From assembly GCF_044784365.2 (NCBI RefSeq), contig NZ_CP173060.2: a DNA stretch of 64,000 bases; one strand, 5' to 3'. Position numbers and translations under genes: made by a program. Below the pieces are notes generated by a model. It worked only from the letters and a program-made list of their open reading frames with translations. It was not told where the DNA came from and did no database searches. Within the stretch, counting starts at the first letter, position 1, and every line of letters begins with the position of its first letter. This DNA comes from Cetobacterium_A somerae. Lineage in GTDB: Bacteria; Fusobacteriota; Fusobacteriia; Fusobacteriales; Fusobacteriaceae. Below, piece after piece: positions 51,373 to 59,221 of the stretch.

Positions 51373-52791
51373 TTATTTTTTTGCAAATCTTCCTTTACTC
51401 AATAAATAAGTAGCTATAATTGGTATAACAAAAGCTATTGACATGGCTATAATATAGTTTATCCAAAATTTAGGCTGAATAGCTAAAAATGCTGGAAGTC
51501 CACCTATTCCTATTGAGTTTGCTAAAACTCCTGTTAAAGTTGAATAAATAGCTGCAAGTGCAGAACCAATTAATGCTCCATAAAAAGGATACATAAATCT
51601 TAAGTTTACCCCAAACATAGCTGGCTCAGTAACTCCTAACCATGCTGATATTGCTGATGATAAAGATAAAGATTTTAATTTTTCATCCTTTCTATTTAAA
51701 AACATAATTGTCACAGCTGCTGATCCTTGAGCTATATTACTTAAAGCTATCATTGGCCAAATCATTGTTCCACCTTGAGCAATTAACTGTAAATCTACAG
51801 CCAAGAATGTATGATGAACTCCTGTTATAACTAATGGAGCGTAAAGCATTCCAAAAAGTATTGAACCAAACACTCTAAAAGGACCAGTTAATAAAATATT
51901 AAATATTGCTGCAATATAATTTCCTAGCTCACGAGACACTGGGCCAATAACCAAATATGAAACAACAACAGTTGTAAACAAAACTAGAAATGGCAGTAGT
52001 ATCATTTTTAAAATTTCAGAAAGATACTTTCTTAAGAAAAGTTCCATTTTTGCCATAAAGACTCCCGCTAACATAGCTGGAATAACTTGAGCTTGGTACC
52101 CAACTTTTTCAATAGTTATAAATCCAAAATCCCAGAAAGGTATTGTTCCTGTAGCTTGAGCTGTGGCATACCCATAAGCATTCATAAGTTGTGGAGAAAC
52201 TAATGTTATTCCTAAAACAATTCCCAAAATCTCTGTTCCTCCATATTTTTTTACTGTAGACCATGTTACTCCTACTGGTAAAAAGTGGAATATAGCTTCA
52301 CCTAAAATCCATAAAAAACTATGAAGTTCTGCTAATTTAGGATTTAAACTTGTTAAAGTTTGGCTTCCATCTCCGAATATTGCTAAATCTCCAATTATAT
52401 TTCTGAACCCTAATATCAATCCACCTGCAATAATAACTGGAAGAAGTGGCGTAAATATTTCTGCAAATCCACCAACAATTTTTTGTAATCTTCCCATTTT
52501 TTCATTAGCAGCAACTTTTGTTTCCTCTTTAGTTGCCTCTGAAATTCCTGCAGCTATCACAAAATCTTTATATAAATCTTTAACTTGATTTCCAATTATT
52601 ATTTGAAATTGTCCTGAGGTTGAAAAACACCCCTTTACCAAAGAATTATTTTCAAGCTCTACTTTTTTTACTAAACTTTCATCTTTTAAAACTAACCTAA
52701 GTCTAGTCACACAGTGAGTTGCACTAATTAGATTATTTTTTCCACCGATTAAATCTAATATCTCTTTAGCTTCCTTTTCATATTTACCCAT
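51373..52791 (-). CDS. treB: PTS trehalose transporter, EIIBC
   Basis: 472 residues. The EIIB domain is N-terminal with phosphorylated cysteine C27 in SATHCVTRLRLVL, followed from about residue 105 by an EIIC domain of around ten membrane segments with GVTEPAMFGVNLRF. Domain order BC without EIIA is typical of TreB; the phosphate comes from a separate EIIA. It imports trehalose as trehalose 6-phosphate for the treC product encoded 33 bases downstream. Confidence 0.93.
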   Translation of the reverse strand: MGKYEKEAKEILDLIGGKNNLISATHCVTRLRLVLKDESLVKKVELENNSLVKGCFSTSGQFQIIIGNQVKDLYKDFVIAAGISEATKEETKVAANEKMGRLQKIVGGFAEIFTPLLPVIIAGGLILGFRNIIGDLAIFGDGSQTLTSLNPKLAELHSFLWILGEAIFHFLPVGVTWSTVKKYGGTEILGIVLGITLVSPQLMNAYGYATAQATGTIPFWDFGFITIEKVGYQAQVIPAMLAGVFMAKMELFLRKYLSEILKMILLPFLVLFTTVVVSYLVIGPVSRELGNYIAAIFNILLTGPFRVFGSILFGMLYAPLVITGVHHTFLAVDLQLIAQGGTMIWPMIALSNIAQGSAAVTIMFLNRKDEKLKSLSLSSAISAWLGVTEPAMFGVNLRFMYPFYGALIGSALAAIYSTLTGVLANSIGIGGLPAFLAIQPKFWINYIIAMSIAFVIPIIATYLLSKGRFAKK

Positions 52792-52870
52792 TTTTACCCT
52801 CCAATGTTTTTAAAAAACTTTTTAATCTCTTATTGAACATATCATATAAATTTTTTGTTATTTTGTCAAC

Positions 52871-52888
52871 AACTTGTTTAAACAAGTT
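52871..52888. promoter_or_regulatory. TreR operator
   Basis: AACTTGTTTAAACAAGTT is a perfect 18-bp palindrome between treB and treR. Its core GTTTAAAC fits the GTnTAnAC consensus of HutC-type GntR regulators, as does the operator at 10547. Confidence 0.75.
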
Positions 52889-52963
52889 TGTGTCTTTGTA
52901 TAATTATTTTTTTCTGATATAATATATTTAACAAAATTAGTTAATATATATTTAGGAGACAAA

Positions 52964-53674
52964 ATGGCTAAAAGCAGATATTTAGAAATCTACAACTTTA
53001 TTAAGGAAAATATAAATAATGGAACTTATCTACCAGAAGAAAAAATTCCATCTGAAAATCAATTGAAGGATATTTTTTCAGTTAGTAGAAATACAGTTCG
53101 AAAAGCTATCGATCTTTTGGCAAGTGATGGACTTTTGAGTTCAGTTCATGGGAAGGGAGTTTTTGTTATGAAAAAAATTCCTGTTAATTTTTTATTAGGT
53201 GGAACTGAGAGCTTTAAAGAAGCTTCTTTAAAAAATAGTTTAAAGTATAAAACATCCATTCCAATTTTTGAAACTCTAATTGTTAATGAGGAACTAAATA
53301 AAAAAACTCATTTTCCCATTGGTGAAACTATTTATCATATTATTAGAATACGAGAAATTAGTGACGAAAAAGTTATTTTAGATGATAACTATTTCTTAAA
53401 AGAGATTGTTGAAGGATTAACTGCTTCAATTGCTATGGATTCTATATATGAATTTTTAGAAAATAAAAAAGGGATTAAAATAAATGGAGCTCAAAAAATA
53501 ATCTCTGTTGAACCTCCTAATGAAGAGGATAAAAAATATTTAGATTTAAGAGGAAATAATCTTGTAGCTATTGTTAAAAACTTTGCTTACTTAGATAATG
53601 GAACTCTTTTTGAATATACTGAGTCTCACCATAGAAGTGATAAATTTGTTTTTAGTAGTTATGCTAAAAGATGA
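52964..53674 (+). CDS. treR: trehalose operon repressor, GntR/UTRA
   Basis: 236 residues: GntR winged helix (about 4-71; IPSENQLKDIFSVSRNTVRKAIDLLAS) and UTRA ligand domain (about 90-232). It is divergent from treB-treC with a palindrome between the starts, the layout of TreR in Gram-positive and related bacteria; trehalose 6-phosphate would be the inducer. Confidence 0.93.
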   Translation: MAKSRYLEIYNFIKENINNGTYLPEEKIPSENQLKDIFSVSRNTVRKAIDLLASDGLLSSVHGKGVFVMKKIPVNFLLGGTESFKEASLKNSLKYKTSIPIFETLIVNEELNKKTHFPIGETIYHIIRIREISDEKVILDDNYFLKEIVEGLTASIAMDSIYEFLENKKGIKINGAQKIISVEPPNEEDKKYLDLRGNNLVAIVKNFAYLDNGTLFEYTESHHRSDKFVFSSYAKR

Positions 53675-53766
53675 TAAATTAGAATTTTCTAATATACTAA
53701 TTTACAAAGAATTTAATTCATGGTAACATATACCAAATTATTATAAAATTTGGAGGATAATATTCA

Positions 53767-54153
53767 ATGAAAACAATAGCTTTTGTGTGTAGAGGTAACT
53801 CTTTTAAAAGTATAATCTGTGAAAGATTTGCAAAAGAACTAACAAATGATTTTATAATTGTTAGTGCTGGAACAAATCCTGCAGAAAAAGTAAATGATGA
53901 CGGTGCAAAAATTATGAAAGCAAAAAGTCTTTCTATGTCTAACTATAAACCACACTCTTTAGACGAGCTTCCACAAAATATAGATTACTTAGTAAAAATG
54001 GGATGTGCTGTAGAATGTCCATTTGTTCCTGCTAAAGAAACAATTGATTTCGATATGGATAAATACCCAGCTAACACTTTTGAAGAAAAAGAACTCATAG
54101 TAAATCTTCTTGAAAAAAAAGTTAAAGAATTTATAAAATCAATTACTAAGTAA
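53767..54153 (+). CDS. arsenate reductase/low-molecular-weight phosphatase-like protein
   Basis: 128 residues with the LMW protein tyrosine phosphatase fold. The P-loop lies at 8-15 as CRGNSFKS: C8, N11 and S15 are kept but the catalytic arginine of C-x5-R-S is lysine (K14). Downstream VSAGTNPAEKVNDDGAKIMKAKSLSMSNYKP matches the ArsC/Wzb pattern; a cysteine pair KMGCAVECPFVPA resembles the redox cysteines of ArsC. Activity is uncertain because of the lysine. No ars genes are nearby. Confidence 0.85.
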   Translation: MKTIAFVCRGNSFKSIICERFAKELTNDFIIVSAGTNPAEKVNDDGAKIMKAKSLSMSNYKPHSLDELPQNIDYLVKMGCAVECPFVPAKETIDFDMDKYPANTFEEKELIVNLLEKKVKEFIKSITK

Positions 54154-54212
54154 TTTTTTTATTTAAATATAAAAATTTTATTTAATAATTGTAAAGTTAT
54201 ATATAAATATGG

Positions 54213-54300
54213 TATATTATGTGTGGGGATTATTAAATTTTATATAGAAAGAGACAACTTTAATTTAAAATTAAAGCTGTCTCTTTTATTTTTTATTTTT
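54213..54300 (+). ncRNA. candidate short transcript between convergent genes
   Basis: TTGTAA (54189-54194) and TATATT (54213-54218) could form a promoter giving a start near 54225 at GTGGGG. About 30 bases on, AAGAGACA with CTTTAAT forms a long hairpin with ATTAAAG and TGTCTCTT, followed by T-rich sequence, ending at the stop of the convergent gene. It has no reading frame. The hairpin alone may simply be a shared terminator for the flanking genes. Confidence 0.35.
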
Positions 54301-54772
54301 TTATAAATTCCTCTCCTGGTCTAAGAGCACTCATATCTTTAACTCTATCTACATCAAATTTATAAAATTTTATTTTAAGTTCAACTGGCCCTTTTAAAAT
54401 AACGTGATGGTATCTTTCTGGATAAATAATAAGAGGATGTTTTGCATCTACTGTATAAACTTTTCCTTTTTCATCTTCCCATACAAACTCAAGCTCACCT
54501 TTTTTTACAATAAGATAACCTAGCTTATCCTTTGGAGCCATATGTTTTTTCAAGATATCTGGGAAAACATTTTGTTCATTCATCCACGGTGTTTCTCCAA
54601 CTTTTTCCAATCCCTCTGGAAAAATTAAATTATCATAAAGTTTTATATCTGCCAACTTCCCATCCTCAATTATTTCTTGTATCTCCTCTTCAATAACTTC
54701 ACTAGCATCCCCTTCAATATCTGGATTTAATCTTTTTAAATCTATTTTTTCTTTTTCACAGTTACATTTCAT
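54293..54772 (-). CDS. cupin-like protein (DUF1971/TehB N-terminal type)
   Basis: 159 residues. The central part (about 50-140) has KLYDNLIFPEGLEKV, LGYLIVKKGELEFVWEDEKGKVYTVDAKHPLIIYPERYHHVILKGPVELKIKFYKFD, which resembles the small DUF1971 cupin found in tellurite-resistance TehB proteins. The first 45 residues are an acidic extension starting with CNCEKEK. Function unknown. The start is preceded by AAGGATGTGATTTTATG, identical to that of the gene at 56630-56851. Confidence 0.7.
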   Translation of the reverse strand: MKCNCEKEKIDLKRLNPDIEGDASEVIEEEIQEIIEDGKLADIKLYDNLIFPEGLEKVGETPWMNEQNVFPDILKKHMAPKDKLGYLIVKKGELEFVWEDEKGKVYTVDAKHPLIIYPERYHHVILKGPVELKIKFYKFDVDRVKDMSALRPGEEFIKK

Positions 54773-54909
54773 AAAATCACATCCTTTTAATTAAAAAACT
54801 AAAATTTTAAGACAACTAAATGTACAAGAAAAAAATATTTTTTCCTTGTAATATGTTATAATAAAATATTTCATTCTAAATTTTTTTGAACAGTTTAGAT
54901 ATTTTTTTA

Positions 54910-54939
54910 TTGACATATAAATGATTTATATTATATAAT
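54910..54939 (+). promoter_or_regulatory. promoter of the riboswitch-add transcript
   Basis: TTGACA (54910-54915), an 18-bp spacer and TATAAT (54934-54939). Predicted start near 54946, about 20 bases before the purine aptamer. Confidence 0.8.
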
Positions 54940-54964
54940 ATACGGAATAAATTATATAAAAGCC

Positions 54965-55082
54965 CTTCGTATAACCCTATTAATTTGGTATAGGGGTATC
55001 TACCGTGGAACCTTAATTCCTGCTTACGAAGAAAATACGTCACATATTGTGTCATATTTTCTTTGTAAGTGGGATTTTTTTA
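54965..55082 (+). promoter_or_regulatory. adenine-type purine riboswitch with terminator
   Basis: Aptamer: P1 CTTCGTA (54965-54971) with TACGAAG (55025-55031), P2 CCCTAT/ATAGGG, loop L2 TAATTTGG, J2/3 TATCTACC and L3 CCTTAAT. The base before the P1 3' strand (position 74 in the xpt numbering) is T at 55024, the adenine-specific choice. The P1 3' strand and following bases CTTACGAAGAAAATA (55023-55037) can instead pair with TATTTTCTTTGTAAG (55055-55069), followed by a T tract. Adenine binding would hide this strand and prevent termination, giving an ON switch for adenosine deaminase. Confidence 0.92.
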
Positions 55083-55113
55083 TTTATAAAATTTAAATTT
55101 TAGAGGAGGATAT

Positions 55114-56118
55114 ATGAACTTTGAAAAATTACCTAAAATAGAGTTACACTGTCACTTAGATGGAAGTGTAAGACCTGAAACAATAATTGAGTTAGCAAAA
55201 ATAGAAGGTGTTGACCTACCCACTTCCAACATTGAAAAAATAAAAAATATTTTAATTGCTCCTATGGAATGTACATCTTTAAATGAATATTTAGAAAGAT
55301 TCCAAGTTCCTGTAGCTATTATGCAATCAAAGGAAAGTTTAAAAAGAGTTGCATATGAGTTAATGGAGGATTCAGCAAAAGAAAATATAAAATATATTGA
55401 AATTAGATTTGCTCCACTACTACATACAAATAAAGGATTAACTTCTGAAGATATTATTCAAAGTGTTTTAGAAGGAATAAAAGAAGGCGAAAAAAATTAT
55501 GATATAAAAGGGAATTTAATCCTATCTTTTCTAAGACATATGCCAGCAGAAACAATTTACGAAGTTATTGAAATTGGAAAAAAATACTTAGGACAAGGAG
55601 TTGTTGCAATAGATTTGTGTGCTAGTGAAGAAAAAGGATTTTGTGAAAAATTCATTAAACCGTTTTTATTAGGAAAAAATTATGGATACAGAGTTACAAT
55701 TCATGCTGGAGAAACGGGAATAGGTAAAAATGTTTTTGATGCAATTCAAACTCTTGGAGCAGAAAGAATTGGGCATGGAATTCATATTAAAAATTGTAAA
55801 GAAGCTTATGAACTAGTAAAAGAAAAAAATATTTTTCTAGAGATGTGTCCAACTAGCAACGTTCAAACTAAAGCTGTGAACTCTTTTGATGCTCATCCTA
55901 TTTTAGATTTTCATAGAGATGGTATCAAAGTGACAATAAATACAGATAATAGAACTGTGTCTAATACAACTTTAACTAATGAGTGTCATGTTATAAAAGA
56001 AAATTTTGAAATTGATTTAGATACCTATAAAAATATTTATTTTAATAGTGTTGATGCGGCTTTCACAGATTGTCAAACTAAAGAAAAATTAAAAAATTTA
56101 CTAAAAGAGTTAGATTAA
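55114..56118 (+). CDS. add: adenosine deaminase
   Basis: 334 residues. Zinc-dependent deamination of adenosine (or adenine) to inosine (hypoxanthine). Zinc and catalytic residues: H12 and H14 in ELHCHLDGS, histidine and glutamate in IHAGETG, histidine in RIGHGIHI, and aspartate in TINTDNRTVS; CPTSNVQT is also typical. The last motif has NR where many ADAs have DP, so adenine- versus adenosine-specificity is open. Controlled by the adenine riboswitch directly upstream, as in Vibrio and Clostridium add genes. Confidence 0.95.
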   Translation: MNFEKLPKIELHCHLDGSVRPETIIELAKIEGVDLPTSNIEKIKNILIAPMECTSLNEYLERFQVPVAIMQSKESLKRVAYELMEDSAKENIKYIEIRFAPLLHTNKGLTSEDIIQSVLEGIKEGEKNYDIKGNLILSFLRHMPAETIYEVIEIGKKYLGQGVVAIDLCASEEKGFCEKFIKPFLLGKNYGYRVTIHAGETGIGKNVFDAIQTLGAERIGHGIHIKNCKEAYELVKEKNIFLEMCPTSNVQTKAVNSFDAHPILDFHRDGIKVTINTDNRTVSNTTLTNECHVIKENFEIDLDTYKNIYFNSVDAAFTDCQTKEKLKNLLKELD

Positions 56119-56217
56119 TCAAGGGTATTAACCTATTAAACCTCTGTTCATTTTTAAAATATAACTAGTTAAAAACATAAAGAAAATAAACATAATAAAA
56201 TATTTTAAAATAAAATG

Positions 56218-56374
56218 TTTACTTTTTGAAAATTATATGTTATACTAATTTTGTAGTAAGGAAATAACACAAGTAGATAAAGATTTTTAAGGAACTATTT
56301 TAACGAGTACTTCTTTATAATAATATTGATTGGGTAAATAGTTACTAACAATTAAAAATAACGGAGGTACTTAA
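56218..56374 (+). promoter_or_regulatory. promoter and long 5' leader of the cold-shock gene
   Basis: TTTACT (56218-56223), a 17-bp spacer and TATACT (56241-56246) predict a start near 56253 and a leader of about 120 nt before the ATG. Long leaders that refold on cooling are common in cspA-type genes. No open reading frame lies in it. Preceding 56119-56217 holds no recognisable feature. Confidence 0.6.
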
Positions 56375-56575
56375 ATGAAAGGTACAGTAAAATGGTTTAA
56401 CGAAGAAAAAGGATTTGGATTTATCACTGGTGAGGATGGGAAAGATGTATTCGCACACTTCTCTCAAATCAAAAAAGACGGATTCAAGTCTTTAAAAGAA
56501 AACGAAGAAGTAGAATTCGATGTTGTTAAAGGTGACAGAGGATTACAAGCTGAGAACATTGTTTCTGCAAAGTAA
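56375..56575 (+). CDS. cspA: cold-shock protein
   Basis: 66 residues, single OB-fold cold-shock domain. RNP1 is KGFGFIT and RNP2 is VFAHFS, with the opening MKGTVKWFNEEKGFGF. Binds single-stranded RNA and DNA and melts RNA structure. An ACGGAGG site precedes the start. Single gene with a strong terminator. Codon choice (GAA, GGA, AAC) is typical of a highly expressed gene. Confidence 0.97.
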   Translation: MKGTVKWFNEEKGFGFITGEDGKDVFAHFSQIKKDGFKSLKENEEVEFDVVKGDRGLQAENIVSAK

Positions 56576-56586
56576 TTGAATTTTAC

Positions 56587-56624
56587 AATCCCTTATAGAA
56601 ATTTCTATAAGGGATTTTTTTTTT
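56587..56624 (+). terminator. terminator of the cold-shock gene
   Basis: AATCCCTTATAGAAA (56587-56601) is complementary to 56602-56616 (hairpin with a tight turn), followed by a T tract to 56624. Confidence 0.9.
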
Positions 56625-56629
56625 CTCAC

Positions 56630-56851
56630 CTAACATCCAATTAAAAAACTATTCAATCCCCTCATCATAAATAGATTCGAGTAAAAAAATCTCCCTATTA
56701 AAAAATAGACTATACAAACAATTAATGCAATAACAGTTAATTTTGAAATTAAATTATAAGATTTACCTCTTTTATTGTCATCACTTCTTCCACAACACTC
56801 TCTTCTATCAACAATTAAAAATATAAGTAAAACTATTAAAACTAAAAACAT
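56630..56851 (-). CDS. small hypothetical membrane protein
   Basis: 73 residues with an N-terminal hydrophobic helix (2-14), a polar loop with RRECCGRSDDNKRGK, and a second helix (about 36-52) ending in FLIGRFFYS. The first helix could be a signal anchor. No family recognised. The ribosome-binding region AAGGATGTGATTTTATG is identical over 17 bases to that of the gene starting at 54772. Confidence 0.65.
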   Translation of the reverse strand: MFLVLIVLLIFLIVDRRECCGRSDDNKRGKSYNLISKLTVIALIVCIVYFLIGRFFYSNLFMMRGLNSFLIGC

Positions 56852-57011
56852 AAAATCACATCCTTATTTAAATTATATAGTTTATAATAATATAAATTTG
56901 TTACATAAGTATGTCACTACAAAATATTTTTTCTAATTTTTTTAATAAAAAACTTGAAAACATTTTTTTTTATGATAAAGTATACAAAAATATTTTATAG
57001 GAGTGGTTACT

Positions 57012-57080
57012 ATGTTTAAAATAACAATGAAAACTACAATGATGAATATGATGCCTTTGGGAGTTGGTACCAAAAATTAA
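57012..57080 (+). CDS. methionine-rich leader peptide
   Basis: 22 codons from ATG 57012 to TAA 57078-57080, with AGGAG (56999-57003) eight bases upstream. Methionine occupies positions 1, 6, 10, 11, 13 and 14, including two MM pairs around one asparagine; the end is PLGVGTKN. Such a run is far above chance and lies just before competing hairpins and a terminator, the layout of a ribosome-stalling attenuator leader. It precedes an oligopeptide-binding lipoprotein gene. Confidence 0.65.
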   Translation: MFKITMKTTMMNMMPLGVGTKN

Positions 57081-57183
57081 TTTTTTAATTTTGGGACGAA
57101 CTCATTTTGATTTACTTAAATGAGATCTCCCGAAGAAATATGTTGAAAACACGTTGCTTGGGAGAATCTCTCAAGCTTTTTTT
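57061..57183 (+). terminator. attenuator with alternative hairpins
   Basis: Hairpin 1 over the leader stop: CCAAAAATTAA (57070-57080) with TTAATTTTGG (57085-57094), extended by GAGTT/AACTC. Hairpin 2: CTCATTT (57101-57107) with AAATGAG (57118-57124). Antiterminator: GAGATCTCCC (57122-57131) with GGGAGAATCTC (57160-57170). Terminator: GCTTGGGA (57156-57163) with TCTCAAGC (57169-57176) and a run of T. Hairpin 2 and the antiterminator share bases, and the antiterminator and terminator exclude each other. Confidence 0.65.
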
Positions 57184-57222
57184 ATTTATATACAATAAAT
57201 TTAAACGTGGAGGAATATTAAT

Positions 57223-58616
57223 ATGAAAAAAATTATTTTGTCTGGAATTTTATTAGGAAGTTTAGCATTGGTAGGTTGTGGAAAAGAAAAGGAAAAAAAT
57301 ATTATAATAGGAACACCATCTAGAATAAAAAAATTAGATCCTATGGTATCTAATGATATTCCTTCACTGCTTGTAACTAATCAAATTTTTGAAACATTTT
57401 TATACTACGAAAATAAAGAGTTAAAGTCTAATGTACTTGATAAATACATCTTTGTAAACGACACTTTGGAACTTACTCCAAAAAAAGATTTAAAATTTTC
57501 TAATGGAGATTCTGTTACTATTGAAGATTTTAAAAATAGTCTTGAGAGAACTTTAACTCATCCTGGATGCAAATTTCTAACTGGAAATATTGAAACTATA
57601 AAGATAAATGGAGATAAAATTGTAATTACTTTTAAAGTTGCTACACCTTCAATTTTAAATAATATGACATATCCAATGATTGTTCTTTTAAAAGAAACTG
57701 ATAAAGGATTAGTTGGAACTGGTTCTTTCAAATTAGATAAAGAGGATATTGATACCATTGAATTATCACCAAATAATTATTCTAAAAATCCTGGGAAAAA
57801 TAAAATCATATTTAGAGCTATTCCTGAAGATAATGCTAGAACAATGGCTTTAGAAGCCGAAGAAATCCAAATCAACACCAATGTTCCTCCTGTTGATAAA
57901 AAACTAGTAAAAAGCAAAGGAATAGAGGTTATTGAAACGCCCTCTGTAACTACAGAAATGGTTTGGTTTAATAATGAAAAATTAACTTTAGAAGAAAGAG
58001 TAAAAATATCTAAAGCAATAAATAAAAGAGATTTAATAGCTACTTCTTTAGAAGGAAGTGGAACTATTGCAACATCTATGATTCCTGAAACTTCGTATGG
58101 TTTTTCTCCAAACACAAAGGAAATAGAAGTAGAAGATGTTAAAATAGATCGTACCTTAAAAATTATTTTAAATGATGTTGGAACTAGAAAAACAAATGCT
58201 CAAATAATCCAGGCTAATTTAAAAGAAGTTGGAATTGAATCTGAAATTATAATTTTAGATTGGGCTAAATATTTAGATTCTTCAGCTAAAGGGGAGCACG
58301 ATCTTCTTCTTGGAGGATGGGTTAACGGAACTTTTGATGCTGAAGGAGTTTTATATCCTTTGTTCCACTCTCAAAACGCTCCTGAAGCAGGAAGAAGAAC
58401 AATGTGTTCGATTCTCTTTTAGAGTCTTCTAGAACTTATGATTTAAAGCAAAGAGAGGAGTATCTAAAAAAAGCTGCTGAGAAATTATACGAAGATTATG
58501 CTATTTTACCTCTATATTACCCTAATTACTCTGTAGGAGTTGCAAATAATGTTGTGGGATTTAAAGGAGACGAAAGAGGACTTTATAATTTCTCTCAATT
58601 AAATTTTAGAAATTAG
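57223..58616 (+). pseudogene. frameshifted oligopeptide-binding lipoprotein (OppA/DppA family)
   Basis: The first frame (57223-58422) encodes 399 residues with a lipoprotein signal (LALVGCGKE, lipid cysteine C19) and the SBP_bac_5 fold (IIGTPSRIKKLDP, KNSLERTLTHPG, NARTMALEAEE, GGWVNGTFDAEGVLYPLFHS). Near 58400 it leaves frame and stops. The other frame continues the family pattern (NNVFDSLLESSRT, LYEDYAILPLYYPNYSVGV) to 58616. One missing base around 58397-58402 restores a protein of about 464 residues. Either a disabled gene, a sequencing error or programmed frameshifting in an A/G-rich run. No permease genes follow. It stands behind the methionine-rich attenuator. Confidence 0.85.
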
Positions 58617-58623
58617 ATTTTAT

Positions 58624-58670
58624 TTAAAAAAAATGAATAAGAGATGACGTAAGTCTTCTCTTATTCATTT
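58624..58670 (-). terminator. terminator of the acetyltransferase-YbaK cluster
   Basis: AAATGAATAAGAGA (58631-58644) pairs with TCTCTTATTCATTT (58657-58670); on the minus strand a long T tract follows. It overlaps the stop codon of the gene at 58661. Confidence 0.8.
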
Positions 58671-59197
58671 CTATCTTCTTTTAAAATACTGTAAATCAAA
58701 TGAAGCATCTCTTCACCTTTATAAACTTTTACAAATTTCCCTTCAATCTTCATCCCAGCTCTTTCAGCCACTCTACAAGAGTTAATATTTTCAGGTCTAA
58801 TTTCAGCAATTACTTTATTAACATGTAAAAAATCAAAAGCATATTTTATACAAGCACTTACACCTTCTGTAGCATAACCAAATCCCCAATATCTCTTATC
58901 CAATATATAAGCTACTCCTATATGTTTTTCCCCATTGATATCCTCTATTAAAGGTCCAATTAGTCCAATAATTTTTTTTGTTTCCTTTTCAAAAACAGAA
59001 AAATAACTATATCCCTCATTTTTATAACGAACTCTATTTTTTTCAATCCATTCCATAGTTTCTTTTTTAGAAAATCCATGTCCCCATGCATACATAATCT
59101 CTTTATCTTTTAAAATGTTATATATTGAATCAAAATCATCTTCAGCAATCTCTCTAAACTTTAATCTTTCACTAATAATTTTGTATTCCTTATCCAT
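58661..59197 (-). CDS. GNAT acetyltransferase, RimJ/RimL type
   Basis: 178 residues. ERLKFREIAEDDFDSIYNIL at the N-terminus, GVAYILDKRYWGFGYATEGVSACIKYAF as the acetyl-CoA region and RPENINSCRVAERAGMKIEGK at the end are typical of the ribosomal-protein alanine acetyltransferase-like Acetyltransf_3 group. The target is unknown. It runs 24 bases downstream of ybaK in the same direction. Confidence 0.9.
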   Translation of the reverse strand: MDKEYKIISERLKFREIAEDDFDSIYNILKDKEIMYAWGHGFSKKETMEWIEKNRVRYKNEGYSYFSVFEKETKKIIGLIGPLIEDINGEKHIGVAYILDKRYWGFGYATEGVSACIKYAFDFLHVNKVIAEIRPENINSCRVAERAGMKIEGKFVKVYKGEEMLHLIYSILKEDRNE

Positions 59198-59221
59198 CTT
59201 TCATCTCCAATTATAGCTTTT

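Noticed and set aside
57061..57183. T-box or SAM riboswitch in the leader before the peptide-binding gene
   Set aside because: No T-box sequence, specifier loop or SAM aptamer core; a translated Met-rich leader with alternative hairpins explains it better.
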